This document shows positions 38,689 to 48,447 of a stretch of 64,000 bases of DNA, piece by piece. The notes beneath the pieces were generated by a model. It was not told the origin of the DNA. It saw only the letters and a list, made by a program, of their open reading frames with translations, and searched no databases. Position 1 is the first letter of the stretch, and every line of letters begins with the position of its first letter. Origin of the DNA: Dehalococcoidia bacterium (lineage in GTDB: Bacteria > Chloroflexota > Dehalococcoidia > Lucifugimonadales > UBA3495). The stretch is taken from the NCBI GenBank assembly GCA_021295965.1, contig JAGWBI010000002.1, positions 80,110 to 144,109 on the forward strand, read 5' to 3'. The position numbers were made by a program, and so were the translations under genes.

Positions 38689-39288
38689 ATGGTTACGCAA
38701 ACCAAACCGCCGCTGCCGCCCGTCAGTGTCGCCCGACTCCCGCTGCGGCGGTTCACGGTAGATGAATACTACGCCATGGCCGAGGCGGGCATCCTGAAGA
38801 AGGAAGACCGGGTTGAACTCATTGATGGAGTAATAGTCGCCATGGCTCCCATTGGAAACCGCCACCTGGCCACCGTGGACAGATTTACCCGGATGTTTGG
38901 TGAGGGCGTTGGGAGACGGGCCATTGTACGGGTACAGGGGTCAATAACGCTGGACGACCACACTATGCCGGAGCCTGACCTGGTATTGCTGCGTGAGCGG
39001 GCTGACTTTTATGAATCTGATTCGGCGGGCCCTGAAGATGTGCTGCTGATAGTCGAGGTCGCCGACAGCTCGGTGGACTACGACCGCAACGAAAAGCTGC
39101 TGCGGTACGCGCAGGCCGGCATCCCCGAAGTATGGATTGGCGTCCTACCCGAACGTATTATAGAAGCCTACACCGAGCCGGCCGGCGGTAGATACACCCT
39201 GAAGCGAATCTTTTCACCCGGCGACACCATTACCCCGGGCTGTTTTCCCGACATCGCTCTGAATGTGGATCGAATCTTGCCAAGTTGA
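38689..39288 (+). CDS. Uma2 family endonuclease (DUF820)
   Basis: LPLRRFTVDEYYAMAEAGILKKEDRVELIDGVIVAMAPIGNRHLATVDRFTRMF; PEPDLVLLRERADFY; VLLIVEVADSSVDYDRNEKLLRYAQAGIPEVWI. Confidence 0.93.
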   Translation: MVTQTKPPLPPVSVARLPLRRFTVDEYYAMAEAGILKKEDRVELIDGVIVAMAPIGNRHLATVDRFTRMFGEGVGRRAIVRVQGSITLDDHTMPEPDLVLLRERADFYESDSAGPEDVLLIVEVADSSVDYDRNEKLLRYAQAGIPEVWIGVLPERIIEAYTEPAGGRYTLKRIFSPGDTITPGCFPDIALNVDRILPS

Positions 39289-39318
39289 GATACCCTGCCC
39301 GGCTGTCAAGATCTTGCT

Positions 39319-40356
39319 CTACGCGGCAAAATGCGGCATCACCTTCTCGCCAAACAGCCGTATGGACTTCTGCACTTTGTCGGTGTCCATCTCGCCCGTG
39401 TTGAGTTTCAACATGAGGTTCCGAACGCCGATGTCGCGCATCGCGGCAACTTGCTCGGCCACCTGGGACGGGGTTCCCAGGATGAACGAGTGCTCCAGGC
39501 TTTCACCCGCCGGCACGGGTCGGTTGGGGTCTGGTGGCGGGAAGCCGCCGGGATTGTAGAGCTCGCGGGCGCGCCGGAAATGGGTGCGCTCGCGTTCGAA
39601 CCCGGCGGCGGCGATTTCCAACGCTTCGTCATGGCTGTCGGCGACGAACAGGTCGCGAGACGCCCAGCACTGGTCCACCGTAGCCTCGGTTTCTTCCTCG
39701 GTAAACCCGGAGTCCAGCATGGTGGCGCGGTAACGTTCAAAGCGGGCCTGCAAAGTGGGGAGGGTCTGGATGCCAATCATCACCGGCCGGCCGATTTCCG
39801 CCATCTTCACGGCGGACGCTTCGCTGATGCAAGCGCGGATCAGGGGAGGATGGGGTGTCTGATAGGGTCGCGGGCGCAACAAGGGGAACTCCAGGTTCCA
39901 ATGGTCGCCGTTATACTGAAAATCCTCGCCGGTCCACGCCTTGACCAATAGATCCTCGGCTTCGTCCAGGCGAGCGATGCCGTCCTCCATGGTGATGCCG
40001 AATCCGATGTATTCGTAGTGGTTGTAGGCAGAGCCACGCCCGGTGCCCACAATGAGCCGGCCGTGGCTGAGGTTGTCCAGTAATGCCGTTTGGACGGCGA
40101 GGCGAACCGGATGGTGGAAAGCCAACTCTACGACCGCGAACCCGATCTTAAGGTTCCTGGTTCGGGCGGCGACCGCGGCGCCCAACACCAGCGGGTCGGC
40201 GTGGGCGGCTGCGCCGTCGAAATGATGCTCGGTGAGCCATACCGAGTGCATTCCGATTTCTTCCGCGAGCAATATTTCATCAAGCGTACTATCGATGATT
40301 GCCGAGTCGTTTTCTGGGTGATGACTGACGGGAAAGACGAAAGAACCGAAACGCAT
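39319..40356 (-). CDS. LLM class flavin-dependent oxidoreductase
   Basis: MRFGSFVFPVSHHPENDSAIIDSTLDEILLAEEIGMHSVWLTEHHFDGAAAHADPLVLGAAVAARTRNLKIGFAVV. Confidence 0.94.
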   Translation of the reverse strand: MRFGSFVFPVSHHPENDSAIIDSTLDEILLAEEIGMHSVWLTEHHFDGAAAHADPLVLGAAVAARTRNLKIGFAVVELAFHHPVRLAVQTALLDNLSHGRLIVGTGRGSAYNHYEYIGFGITMEDGIARLDEAEDLLVKAWTGEDFQYNGDHWNLEFPLLRPRPYQTPHPPLIRACISEASAVKMAEIGRPVMIGIQTLPTLQARFERYRATMLDSGFTEEETEATVDQCWASRDLFVADSHDEALEIAAAGFERERTHFRRARELYNPGGFPPPDPNRPVPAGESLEHSFILGTPSQVAEQVAAMRDIGVRNLMLKLNTGEMDTDKVQKSIRLFGEKVMPHFAA

Positions 40357-40650
40357 TGCGGCCTCGCTGGCGTGGTGATTGCGGCGAATTTACGCGAATG
40401 ATTATAGCCCACCGGCGCGTTCCAAGTTAGTATTGGATGCCGGGGGCCGGTGCGATAAAGATGAGTGGAATTTTCACCATGCCCTTCGGGCAAGACTCGC
40501 CGGGCGACACGAAAATAATTCTCCGGGCTAACTGTCCCGACGACGTTTACCCGCCGGGCGTTGCGCAGCCCGGCAGCACTGCCTATACTTGCGCCGCGCC
40601 ATGAGCTAAATCGCAGCGCTGCGGCATGTACAGGCGCCGATCAGGAAACG

Positions 40651-41688
40651 ATGCAAATAGAAATGGAACTGAGTCCGGTAGTGGCCACCGAGGGATTCTT
40701 GGAGTTGGCCCGGTTGGTGGACGATGCCGGCGCGGACCGGCTGGGCATATCCGATGTGGCGCTGCTGCGGGATTCGTTCATGATTCAGGCGCTGTGTGCC
40801 GGGGTTACACAGCGGGTGCGGGTCGGTAGTGTGGTCACCAATCCTTATATGCGACACCCGGCAACGGTCGCCGCCGCGCTGGCGACATTGAACGAAGTTT
40901 CCCGAGGGCGTGCCTTTCTGGGTATTGGAGTAGGCGCCGGTTTATCCGGGCTGGGGATTGATCAGTCGCAACCCGCCCGGAGACTGGAGGAGTTTGTTCT
41001 CTTGGTGAAGAGGATGTTGGACGGGGAAACGGTGGATTGGAAAAGCTCCAACTACCGGATTGATGGCGCTAGGATAGCGAAGGACATCGCCGCTCCGGTG
41101 CCCGTGGTCGTCGGCACTCGAAGCCAGAGAGTAGCCAACTTGGCTGGACGTGTAGCCGACGCGGTGGTGGTTGGAGCGCGCGAAATGACGTGCCATGCTT
41201 TGCAACGTTACCGGAATTGGGTCAATGAGGGCGCCGAGGCGGCGGCACGGGACCCAGAACAAATAGAGATAGCTCCCCGGGTGACAGTTTGCGTTTCTGC
41301 CGACGGGGATTGGGCCCGTCGGAGCGTGACGTTGTACGCTGCGCATTACCTTTCCTTAGGGGGATTCGACGACTCGGGGTTGTCAATGGATCGCTTCGAG
41401 CGCATCAAGGGTTTGACGGCCCAAGCTACCGGTTGGTATTTCGAGCCGAACGTGCAGTATCCGTCGGAATTGGACACGTTGATAAGCCCGGATCTGATAG
41501 CTCGATTCGCGATCGCCGGTACGCCTATGGAATGCCTGCGCCAAGTGCAGCGTTTGGCGGAGATGGGCTTTAGCAGCGTGAGCATGAACGTGGCGGCGGT
41601 GCGGCGGCCGTCGGCCAACCTTTATGACGGGTTACGGGAAACACTTGAAGGACTGGGGGAGATTACCCAGGATATTCAACGACTTTGA
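40651..41688 (+). CDS. LLM class flavin/F420-dependent oxidoreductase
   Basis: MQIEMELSPVVATEGFLELARLVDDAGADRLGISDVALLRDSFMIQALCAGVTQRVRVGSVVTNPYMRHPATVAAALATLNEVSRGRAFLGIGVGAG. Confidence 0.92.
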   Translation: MQIEMELSPVVATEGFLELARLVDDAGADRLGISDVALLRDSFMIQALCAGVTQRVRVGSVVTNPYMRHPATVAAALATLNEVSRGRAFLGIGVGAGLSGLGIDQSQPARRLEEFVLLVKRMLDGETVDWKSSNYRIDGARIAKDIAAPVPVVVGTRSQRVANLAGRVADAVVVGAREMTCHALQRYRNWVNEGAEAAARDPEQIEIAPRVTVCVSADGDWARRSVTLYAAHYLSLGGFDDSGLSMDRFERIKGLTAQATGWYFEPNVQYPSELDTLISPDLIARFAIAGTPMECLRQVQRLAEMGFSSVSMNVAAVRRPSANLYDGLRETLEGLGEITQDIQRL

Positions 41689-41806
41689 CAACGATCATGC
41701 GGTGCGGTTAAACCTCCGTCGGCGCCGGGTCGCTGGCTCAGATGAACGTTGGCAGCCAGCGTGCCGCCCCGAAATGAAGACTGGGTGCACGCGAAGACGG
41801 GATTGG

Positions 41807-42763
41807 ATGAAAACGACCTGGCCTAAGGGCGATTTCAAACCGCCAACTAAATATGTGCTGTCGTTGGCGCTGGTCGGTTTGGCCATTTTGGCCTGTGCCG
41901 CCCCTGCCACACCAGATGACCCACTTGCGCAGCCGCCGGGCGGACCTCCGGTAAGCCTGGTAGTCAGTAACAGCGACCTGGCGGTGGGTGAAAACCGGAT
42001 ATCCTTTGGCCTGGTGGACCGCGACTATATGCCGGTACGACCGGCGGAAGTAGCCCTTCGCGCAGTGTATTACGAGCCGGGAGCGGCCACGGGACAAGTA
42101 CGGCATCGGACTGATGCACGGTTTCTGCCCTGGCCGCCGGAAGGTAGGCGGGGCGTATTCGTCGCAGATGTGGTGTTTGACCAAGCTGGAACCGCGACGG
42201 GGGATAGTTTGGGCATTTGGGAATTGCATGCCACCTTTGAGTACGAGGATGAAGAACCGCTGACCATCGGGGCAGTTGTTTCCGTCGCAGTTGCCCACAG
42301 TGTCCCGTTCATCGGGGACGCCGCGCCGCCATCGGACACGCCGACCGCGGACACCACCGAGGATCTGCGCACCATCAGCAGCAGCCCACAACCGGATCCA
42401 GCTCTGTATCGGCTATCGGTTGCTGAGGCCGTTCGCTCCGGCAAGCCAGCGGTCATAAGCTTCGCTACGCCGGCCTTTTGCGTTTCCGCTACGTGCGGCC
42501 CCCAGGTTTCTGACTTGTCGGTATTGGCAGCGCAATATGGCCGCCAGGCTAACTTCGTGCATGTGGAGGTTTACCGCGATCCTCACTTGATCGACCCAGC
42601 TAATCCGGCGCGGGATCTGGTTCCGGCGGTCAAGGAGTGGGGGTTAGTGTCGGAGCCGTGGACATTCGTGGTCGGTAAAGACGGGCGTGTCGCCGGACGA
42701 TTCGAGCAATACGTCCCACCGGCCGTACTGGAAGCAGCGTTATTAGACTTGATCGAAGAGTAA
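41807..42763 (+). CDS. Putative lipoprotein with thioredoxin-like C-terminal domain
   Basis: LALVGLAILACAAPATP lipobox; PAVISFATPAFCVSATCGPQVSDLSVLAAQYGRQANFVHVEVY...WTFVVGKDGRVAGRFEQY. Confidence 0.75.
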   Translation: MKTTWPKGDFKPPTKYVLSLALVGLAILACAAPATPDDPLAQPPGGPPVSLVVSNSDLAVGENRISFGLVDRDYMPVRPAEVALRAVYYEPGAATGQVRHRTDARFLPWPPEGRRGVFVADVVFDQAGTATGDSLGIWELHATFEYEDEEPLTIGAVVSVAVAHSVPFIGDAAPPSDTPTADTTEDLRTISSSPQPDPALYRLSVAEAVRSGKPAVISFATPAFCVSATCGPQVSDLSVLAAQYGRQANFVHVEVYRDPHLIDPANPARDLVPAVKEWGLVSEPWTFVVGKDGRVAGRFEQYVPPAVLEAALLDLIEE

Positions 42764-42807
42764 ACGGCCTGCGATGCCAAAAATGTGGTATCGTATGTTG
42801 CAGGTTC

Positions 42808-43383
42808 TTGTTGACACGAAACTATCACTTATTTCGGCTCGACGGACACTTCAGGGCCAGGAGCATCGATTTGGCGCATATTACGGTAACCATAGAGGGT
42901 GAAGTGAATGAAGTAATCGCGACCCTGAAGGGTATGGCGGGGTGGAGCCCAAGTGAAGGTGCCAACGAAGTCATAGTTGATGAAATTCCGTCCGGTTTGT
43001 CAGCGTCCGAACCGCTGCCCGCGGAAGCAGTCGCGCCGGAAAGCGCCATAAACGCCCCTGCGGACCCAGCGGTGGTAGTCTGGAATGCTAGTTACCTCAC
43101 CACGTTTTGGCGCAACCTCTCGGACACCGCACGGGAGGCCATGATCCGCGTTTCCCGGTCGCCAAACCATACGCAAAAACGAGCGCAACTGATGCACACC
43201 TTGCGGCTTTCCCAAAGGGAACTCTCGGGATCGCTGTCCAGCCAGGGACACAGTTTGAACCGCCTCAAGCGCCGCCGTGGCGATCTGGACCTCCCCCGTC
43301 CGTTGATTTATGACCGCGCGGAGGACGCATATGTTTTGGACTCTAATTTCGCCGAGGCACTGCGGGAACTGGGCATGAGCTGA
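42808..43383 (+). CDS. Hypothetical protein
   Basis: Uninterrupted ORF following 41807-42763; MIRVSRSPNHTQKRAQLMHTLRLSQRELSGSLSSQGHSLNRLKRRRGDLDLPRPLIYDRAEDAYVLDSNFAEALRELGM; start uncertain (TTG). Confidence 0.55.
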   Translation: MLTRNYHLFRLDGHFRARSIDLAHITVTIEGEVNEVIATLKGMAGWSPSEGANEVIVDEIPSGLSASEPLPAEAVAPESAINAPADPAVVVWNASYLTTFWRNLSDTAREAMIRVSRSPNHTQKRAQLMHTLRLSQRELSGSLSSQGHSLNRLKRRRGDLDLPRPLIYDRAEDAYVLDSNFAEALRELGMS

Positions 43384-43453
43384 TCTCTGCCGTCCGCGAC
43401 AGCGTTACGGAGTTAGCAGATCCTTCCGGTGGTGACCGCGGGCGCAACCCGGG

Positions 43454-44248
43454 TTAAAAATGCACGCCGCGCCCACCGCCTCCATCCACCGCGATGGTTT
43501 GGCCGGTAATCGCTGACGCCAGGTCGGAGCATAAAAACGCAGCTAAATTTGCGATGTCATCGGGCTCCACCATCCGCCCTATGGGAATCTCGGCTACGGA
43601 CTGGGCTAGCTCCTCGTGCGATGTCGTGTTGTTGCGAACCGCGCGTTCGGCCACCAGTCCCATGTATCGCTCCGTTCGGGTGCTGCCAGGGTGAATGCAG
43701 TTGACGAGGATACCGTCGCCAGCTACGTCGTCCGAAAGAGCCTTGGAGTAGTTGGACATCGCTGAATTGGTAACACCGGAGCCAGGGTTTGTTGGGCTGG
43801 AATTGCGTGCCGCCATTCCGCCGATATTGATTATGCGCCCACCGCCAGCGGCAATCATGTGCGGCACACACTCACGGGCGCATCGAATATACCCCATCAC
43901 TTTGGTGGTGATGTGGTTCAGGATAACTTCATCGGGGATTTGGCTGGCCCGGTCGCTGGTGCTGTTGACGGCATTGTTGACCAGGATGTCCAACTTTCCG
44001 AGACCCGCCGTCGTTTCCCTCACCAGGTTTACGATCTCCTCCGGTACCGTCATGTCGGCGCGAATCGGGATGACGCGAACTCCGGTGGCATCGCCAATCT
44101 CGGCGGCGGCGGCCATCAGGTCTGTTTCGCCTCGGGCGCAGATAGCGACGGCGCAACCCTCCCGGGCCAACGCATAGGCTATGGCTTTGCCAATGCCCTT
44201 GCTCCCTCCGGTCACCAATGCGGCTTTGCCGTCCAGTCCTGGCAACAT
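43454..44248 (-). CDS. SDR family NAD(P)-dependent oxidoreductase
   Basis: KAALVTGGSKGIGKAIAYALAREGCAVAICAR; ILVNNAVNS; IINIGGMAARN; DLASAITGQTIAVDGGGG. Confidence 0.93.
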   Translation of the reverse strand: MLPGLDGKAALVTGGSKGIGKAIAYALAREGCAVAICARGETDLMAAAAEIGDATGVRVIPIRADMTVPEEIVNLVRETTAGLGKLDILVNNAVNSTSDRASQIPDEVILNHITTKVMGYIRCARECVPHMIAAGGGRIINIGGMAARNSSPTNPGSGVTNSAMSNYSKALSDDVAGDGILVNCIHPGSTRTERYMGLVAERAVRNNTTSHEELAQSVAEIPIGRMVEPDDIANLAAFLCSDLASAITGQTIAVDGGGGRGVHF

Positions 44249-44285
44249 GATTTACTCCTGAAACGGGGCGAGAAATTCGGTCGGA

Positions 44286-45698
44286 TTAGGGCGTGGCCGC
44301 GGCGATCAACCCACCGGCGTTGGGGGCATTCGGAATCGCGCGCACAGCGTCGATGATGGCTTCCAGTTTGGCGTCGGGCCAGTTTATTTCAGGAAACAGA
44401 GGTCGCAATCGTTCTATTTCGGTACCCAATCCCCATTCCAGTTCCGTCCCTTGGTATTCGCCGCGGTACACGTTACCGCCCGTCATCTCTACGGTGATAC
44501 GTGGAGCGAATGCCGGTCGATCCTTGTGGCCAACGGTATAAACCTTGTGCATCAAAGAGACGACGGCGTCGTGGTTGTTCGCCGCTGCGGCGCCGGCATC
44601 GTCGCCCGGGTCGATGCGGGTTCGCAGCGGCGGGTACGAGCCGTTGACCGCCACGTAGGCGGCAAAGTAATGGGTGCTGCCGATGATGGCTTGGCCACGT
44701 GAGGGATTTGGGAAGGCCGGAGACGGGTAAAGGGTTTCCAGCCAGTTCATGTCGATGGTGATGCGCTCAATTTCATCGATCTCCAGTCCGTGAGAACGAC
44801 GAATATCCGTCATCAGGTCAATAACGGGGCAGTTGTAACCGGCAGTGGGGTACATCTTGAGCACGGTGTGGAGCAACTCCCACCGTACGCCCAACCCTTC
44901 CGCAACCGGGTCAAAGGAAACCTGTTGCGGTCCGGTAAAGACGTAAGACAGTTCTCCCCGGTTATTCCCGGTGAAAGCGTTGTAGAAACCGGCGGGTCCT
45001 TCCAGGGCTTCTTCGGAACCGCGGACATCTTCCCGGGCCAGTAGAGCGGCCATGATGCCACTGCGGGTTGACTGCGGTTCGTGGAACATCATTTCCCGCC
45101 CGCCGGAACGCGGGCCTTCGTTGGTGCCGGCGGTAAAGGTGCAGGCCAGCGCAATGGCGGTGACCATTTGGTCCTCGTTGAGCCCTAGCAACTTGCCTGT
45201 GGCGACTGCCGCGCCCAATGTCCCGTAGATGGGACTGGAGCGGAAACCGCGAGCCTGGGTGGAAGCGATGAAGTCGCCGGCGATGCGCGATTCTACCTCG
45301 TAGCCCGCGGCCATGGCGGTTATTAGCTGCGGCCCATTGGCGCTGCCCAGTTGCGCGGAAGCTAACGCCGCCGGTATGACGCACGGGCCGGGATGGGTGA
45401 GCATCCGGTAGGAGTCAGCCTGGTTGGTGGCGTGCATCAGCTTGCTGTTGGCGAAGGCCGCCCCGCAGCGGGTGGCTTTACCGCCGTGGGCCAGGATGCT
45501 GGCCCCGTGAGCCGAGGCTTCCTCGGCTAATGCGAGGTCAACCGCCGCCCTGCCGTGGTGAGTGCCGGCGCCGACGATGGCGATTACCGTCGCATGGAGC
45601 AACGAGGTCTGCATCTTGTCAATCACCGAGGCCGGGAGGTCATTTGCTTCCAGACTGACGACCCAACGAGCCAATTGGCGAGAAAGGGAATCGGGCAT
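44286..45698 (-). CDS. MmgE/PrpD family protein
   Basis: MPDSLSRQLARWVVSLEANDLPASVIDKMQTSLLHATVIAIVGAGTHHGRAAVDLALAEEA; GCAFANSKLMHATNQADSY-type motifs. Confidence 0.88.
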   Translation of the reverse strand: MPDSLSRQLARWVVSLEANDLPASVIDKMQTSLLHATVIAIVGAGTHHGRAAVDLALAEEASAHGASILAHGGKATRCGAAFANSKLMHATNQADSYRMLTHPGPCVIPAALASAQLGSANGPQLITAMAAGYEVESRIAGDFIASTQARGFRSSPIYGTLGAAVATGKLLGLNEDQMVTAIALACTFTAGTNEGPRSGGREMMFHEPQSTRSGIMAALLAREDVRGSEEALEGPAGFYNAFTGNNRGELSYVFTGPQQVSFDPVAEGLGVRWELLHTVLKMYPTAGYNCPVIDLMTDIRRSHGLEIDEIERITIDMNWLETLYPSPAFPNPSRGQAIIGSTHYFAAYVAVNGSYPPLRTRIDPGDDAGAAAANNHDAVVSLMHKVYTVGHKDRPAFAPRITVEMTGGNVYRGEYQGTELEWGLGTEIERLRPLFPEINWPDAKLEAIIDAVRAIPNAPNAGGLIAAATP

Positions 45699-45866
45699 TG
45701 GTGGTCCCCTTGATTTGAACTGTTCTAGCGGAAAAAGGAATGCCGTGGCGCTACCGGGCCCGAAGGCGGAACATAAACCTTTCCGGTGTCGCCATTTAGC
45801 TTTCGGCGGAGCGCATGGTAGCACAACCTGGATACCAAACGCCTGCCACGTGCCGGAACCCCGGTC

Positions 45867-46580
45867 TTATTCCAAATCGCGAAGGGAACGACGGAAGACG
45901 ACCTTGCTTGCCGCCAACAGTAAGACGCCGCTTACGAATAGCAGAATCGCAGTGACCTCCAGGCTCTCCAGCGCGAAACCTAGCCCAGTGGCGGCGGCGG
46001 GAGGATGTTCGGTGTCGGTGATGGACATCACCAAAATCACCAGTCCTAGGGTGATTGCTGCTCCAACGTCGGCTGCCCAGTGCGACACGTCGGCGGGTAT
46101 GGGTAACCAGCCGGAGTGGAACAGGATCAACGCCGATGACACGCCGACGGCCATGCCGAGGATGTGCCCGCCTACGAGGTGTCGAAGCGCGGCACTGCTG
46201 GAATTGGGATGAACGAAAATGATGACCGCGCTGGAACCCAGGCCAGCCGCTAAAATTGCGTCGGCAACCGAGTCGACCAACAGTAGGACCAGCAGCATTA
46301 CCAGCGCTGCGATCGCCGATTGCCACAGGTACCGTCCTTTGAGCTGGAAGAACTGAACGTTGTACAGTTCGACGAACAGGGGCAAGTGGAGACGCCGGCT
46401 GACCCGACGGGGCACCAATTGCAACTCGCCATGGGTCACCAGCCGACTGAAAAATCCGATGTCATGCCCGGAGCGCTGTTCACGCAGGCGTCGAACCGCC
46501 CGCGAACGTAGCCTGCGCCTTCTCCTTGACGACTCTCCTCCCACCATGTTGCCGGATCCGGCGTCGGTCCGGTTTGCCAT
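45867..46580 (-). CDS. HPP family membrane protein
   Basis: GLGSSAVIIFVHPNSSSAALRHLVGGHILGMAVGVSSALIL; TDTEHPPAAATGLGFALE. Confidence 0.85.
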   Translation of the reverse strand: MANRTDAGSGNMVGGESSRRRRRLRSRAVRRLREQRSGHDIGFFSRLVTHGELQLVPRRVSRRLHLPLFVELYNVQFFQLKGRYLWQSAIAALVMLLVLLLVDSVADAILAAGLGSSAVIIFVHPNSSSAALRHLVGGHILGMAVGVSSALILFHSGWLPIPADVSHWAADVGAAITLGLVILVMSITDTEHPPAAATGLGFALESLEVTAILLFVSGVLLLAASKVVFRRSLRDLE

Positions 46581-46592
46581 TGGTCGGGCGCG

Positions 46593-47387
46593 TCACCCGA
46601 GACTACGGGCGAAATCCAGCCAGACACGGGCGCATGGCACAGGCAGAATGTGCTGCACGAAGCCCGAAACGCCAGGGAAAACCACCGCGCGACCATTGGG
46701 AAAAACATCGGCGGCGCCACGGAAATCACCCAGCACCTCTTCGCGCAGTGCGGCCGCGGCGATGATTAACACCGGGGTTTGCACGTCTTTCAGCAACGGA
46801 CGCAGATCACCCCCGGCTTGAGCCTGAAAACCCGCCACTACATGTGGCGTCGTGGCCTTCATTTGTTCGGCGTACCATCGAGTATAGGCCGGATCGACGA
46901 TTTGAGGGTCCAACCGCCGGCCGATACTGCTTTCCACCCAAGCGGCGATGCCTTCGTTTTCAATCTGCACGGCAGATTCGGCGTGATGTGCGTCATTAAA
47001 ACTGGTTGGGGACGTGCAGGCGGTGAGGGACAGCAGGCGGTCCTGGTGCATCGTGGCGTAGCGCATGGAGATACTGCCGCCCACGGTTTCGCCGATGAGG
47101 TGGAACTTTTCCAGTCCCAATTTGTCCGTGAATTCCGCCAGGTCTTTTGCGAAATTGTCCACCGACCAGGGGTAACCCGGCTCGGGCACGTCCGATTGGC
47201 CCATGCCCCGCATATCGAAACGTATCACGCGGTAGTGACGGGCCACGATGGGGACCCACCCAAACCAGAGTTTGTGGTTCTTGGCCATACCGTGATGCAT
47301 GACCACGGTCTCGGGTTTGGCCCAGGGATCCGTGAAGTCATCAACGGTGTAGAACAGCTCGCAACCGTCATCCAAACGTAGTTTCAT
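46593..47387 (-). CDS. Alpha/beta hydrolase
   Basis: MKLRLDDGCELFYTVDDF...VVMHHGMAKNHKLWFGWVPIVARHYRVIRFDMRGMGQSDVPEPG; HLIGETVGGSISMRYA. Confidence 0.92.
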   Translation of the reverse strand: MKLRLDDGCELFYTVDDFTDPWAKPETVVMHHGMAKNHKLWFGWVPIVARHYRVIRFDMRGMGQSDVPEPGYPWSVDNFAKDLAEFTDKLGLEKFHLIGETVGGSISMRYATMHQDRLLSLTACTSPTSFNDAHHAESAVQIENEGIAAWVESSIGRRLDPQIVDPAYTRWYAEQMKATTPHVVAGFQAQAGGDLRPLLKDVQTPVLIIAAAALREEVLGDFRGAADVFPNGRAVVFPGVSGFVQHILPVPCARVWLDFARSLG

Positions 47388-47526
47388 TGGATTTCTGCTG
47401 ACCTCCACTGGAATTGGAACGGCACCCCTGACACGTTGCGCTCGTGGGTTAGGGATTGTCGTTGTGGATTCTCGATTGTAAAGCGCCCTGTTCGTCCAAA
47501 CTTCAAAAATGATGTCTCGGAGAACG

Positions 47527-48348
47527 TTATTCGATGGCCAACTCGTTGAAGACCGAACGGGCGATGCGCATGGACGTACGGGCATTGATGTAACCGCCGT
47601 ACATCGAGAGGTGAATGAAAACCTCCATGAGTTCCGTCGGAGTGAGCCCTACGCCAAGAGCGCCCCTTATGCGACGGCGCATTTGGTTGTCGTACACTCC
47701 CATGCTGGTCAGGGCGGCCAGGGAGATGATGGCACGCTCTTTGTCGTCGAGCAGCGAGCGGTTGTAAATGGCTCCCCAGTTATATTCGTCAACAATCCGT
47801 TCCAACTGACCTTCCGGTGAATCGGGATCGGAAGCAGTGTCGGGCAGATTCCCCAAATGGTGCCGGTGCAACTCCTGGCCCAGAGCATGTTGCTCGTCGG
47901 GATGCCGATTGGTGTCATATTCAAGCGCGGGTTCGAAGTCGATACCAAGCTCCTCGTAGATGTCCTTCGTCAGGCGAAGGGCGGACTCCACGGCGGGCAC
48001 ACCTATGTAGAAGGTGGACTGGATGAAGATCTCCACAATCTGATTAGGAGTGATGCCAACGTTGAGGGCGCGCACGATGTGCCGGCGCAGCAGGTTCATT
48101 TCTCCCTGGGTCATCAGCGCCGAGATCGTGGCTAGGCATCTTTGTTTCAGGTCGAGCCCGGGCCGGTTCCAGATGGTGCCAAAGAGCGCTTCATCGATGA
48201 TGCGTTTCAGGTCCGGGGCCAACTGGTCAACGCCCGGCAGCGCAAAATGCGATTGGTCGCCGCCGGCCATCATACCCCGCATTTCCTGCCCGGTTTCAAA
48301 GCGGTCATTGAGGGAAGTCAAAGTAGTATTCCTCCTCGAAAACAACAA
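47527..48348 (-). CDS. Carboxymuconolactone decarboxylase family protein (two domains)
   Basis: Two CMD-like repeats: LKQRCLATISALMTQGEMNLLRRHIVRALNVGITPNQIVEIFIQSTFYIGVPA and KERAIISLAALTSMGVYDNQMRRRIRGALGVGLTPTELMEVFIHLSMYGG. Confidence 0.88.
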   Translation of the reverse strand: MLFSRRNTTLTSLNDRFETGQEMRGMMAGGDQSHFALPGVDQLAPDLKRIIDEALFGTIWNRPGLDLKQRCLATISALMTQGEMNLLRRHIVRALNVGITPNQIVEIFIQSTFYIGVPAVESALRLTKDIYEELGIDFEPALEYDTNRHPDEQHALGQELHRHHLGNLPDTASDPDSPEGQLERIVDEYNWGAIYNRSLLDDKERAIISLAALTSMGVYDNQMRRRIRGALGVGLTPTELMEVFIHLSMYGGYINARTSMRIARSVFNELAIE

Positions 48349-48447
48349 TCTTGAAAAATGGACGAGTCTCGTTGGGCAGCGGAGACCCAGACCGCCAAGC
48401 GCCGTGATTATAGCACAAGGCCTGGAAATCCCCGTCCATGGAGTGGG

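Noticed and set aside
40400-40650. Possible tRNA or structured RNA in the gap between two LLM oxidoreductase genes
   Set aside because: Only short GC hairpins (tgcccttcgggca); no T-loop GTTCRA motif or cloverleaf.
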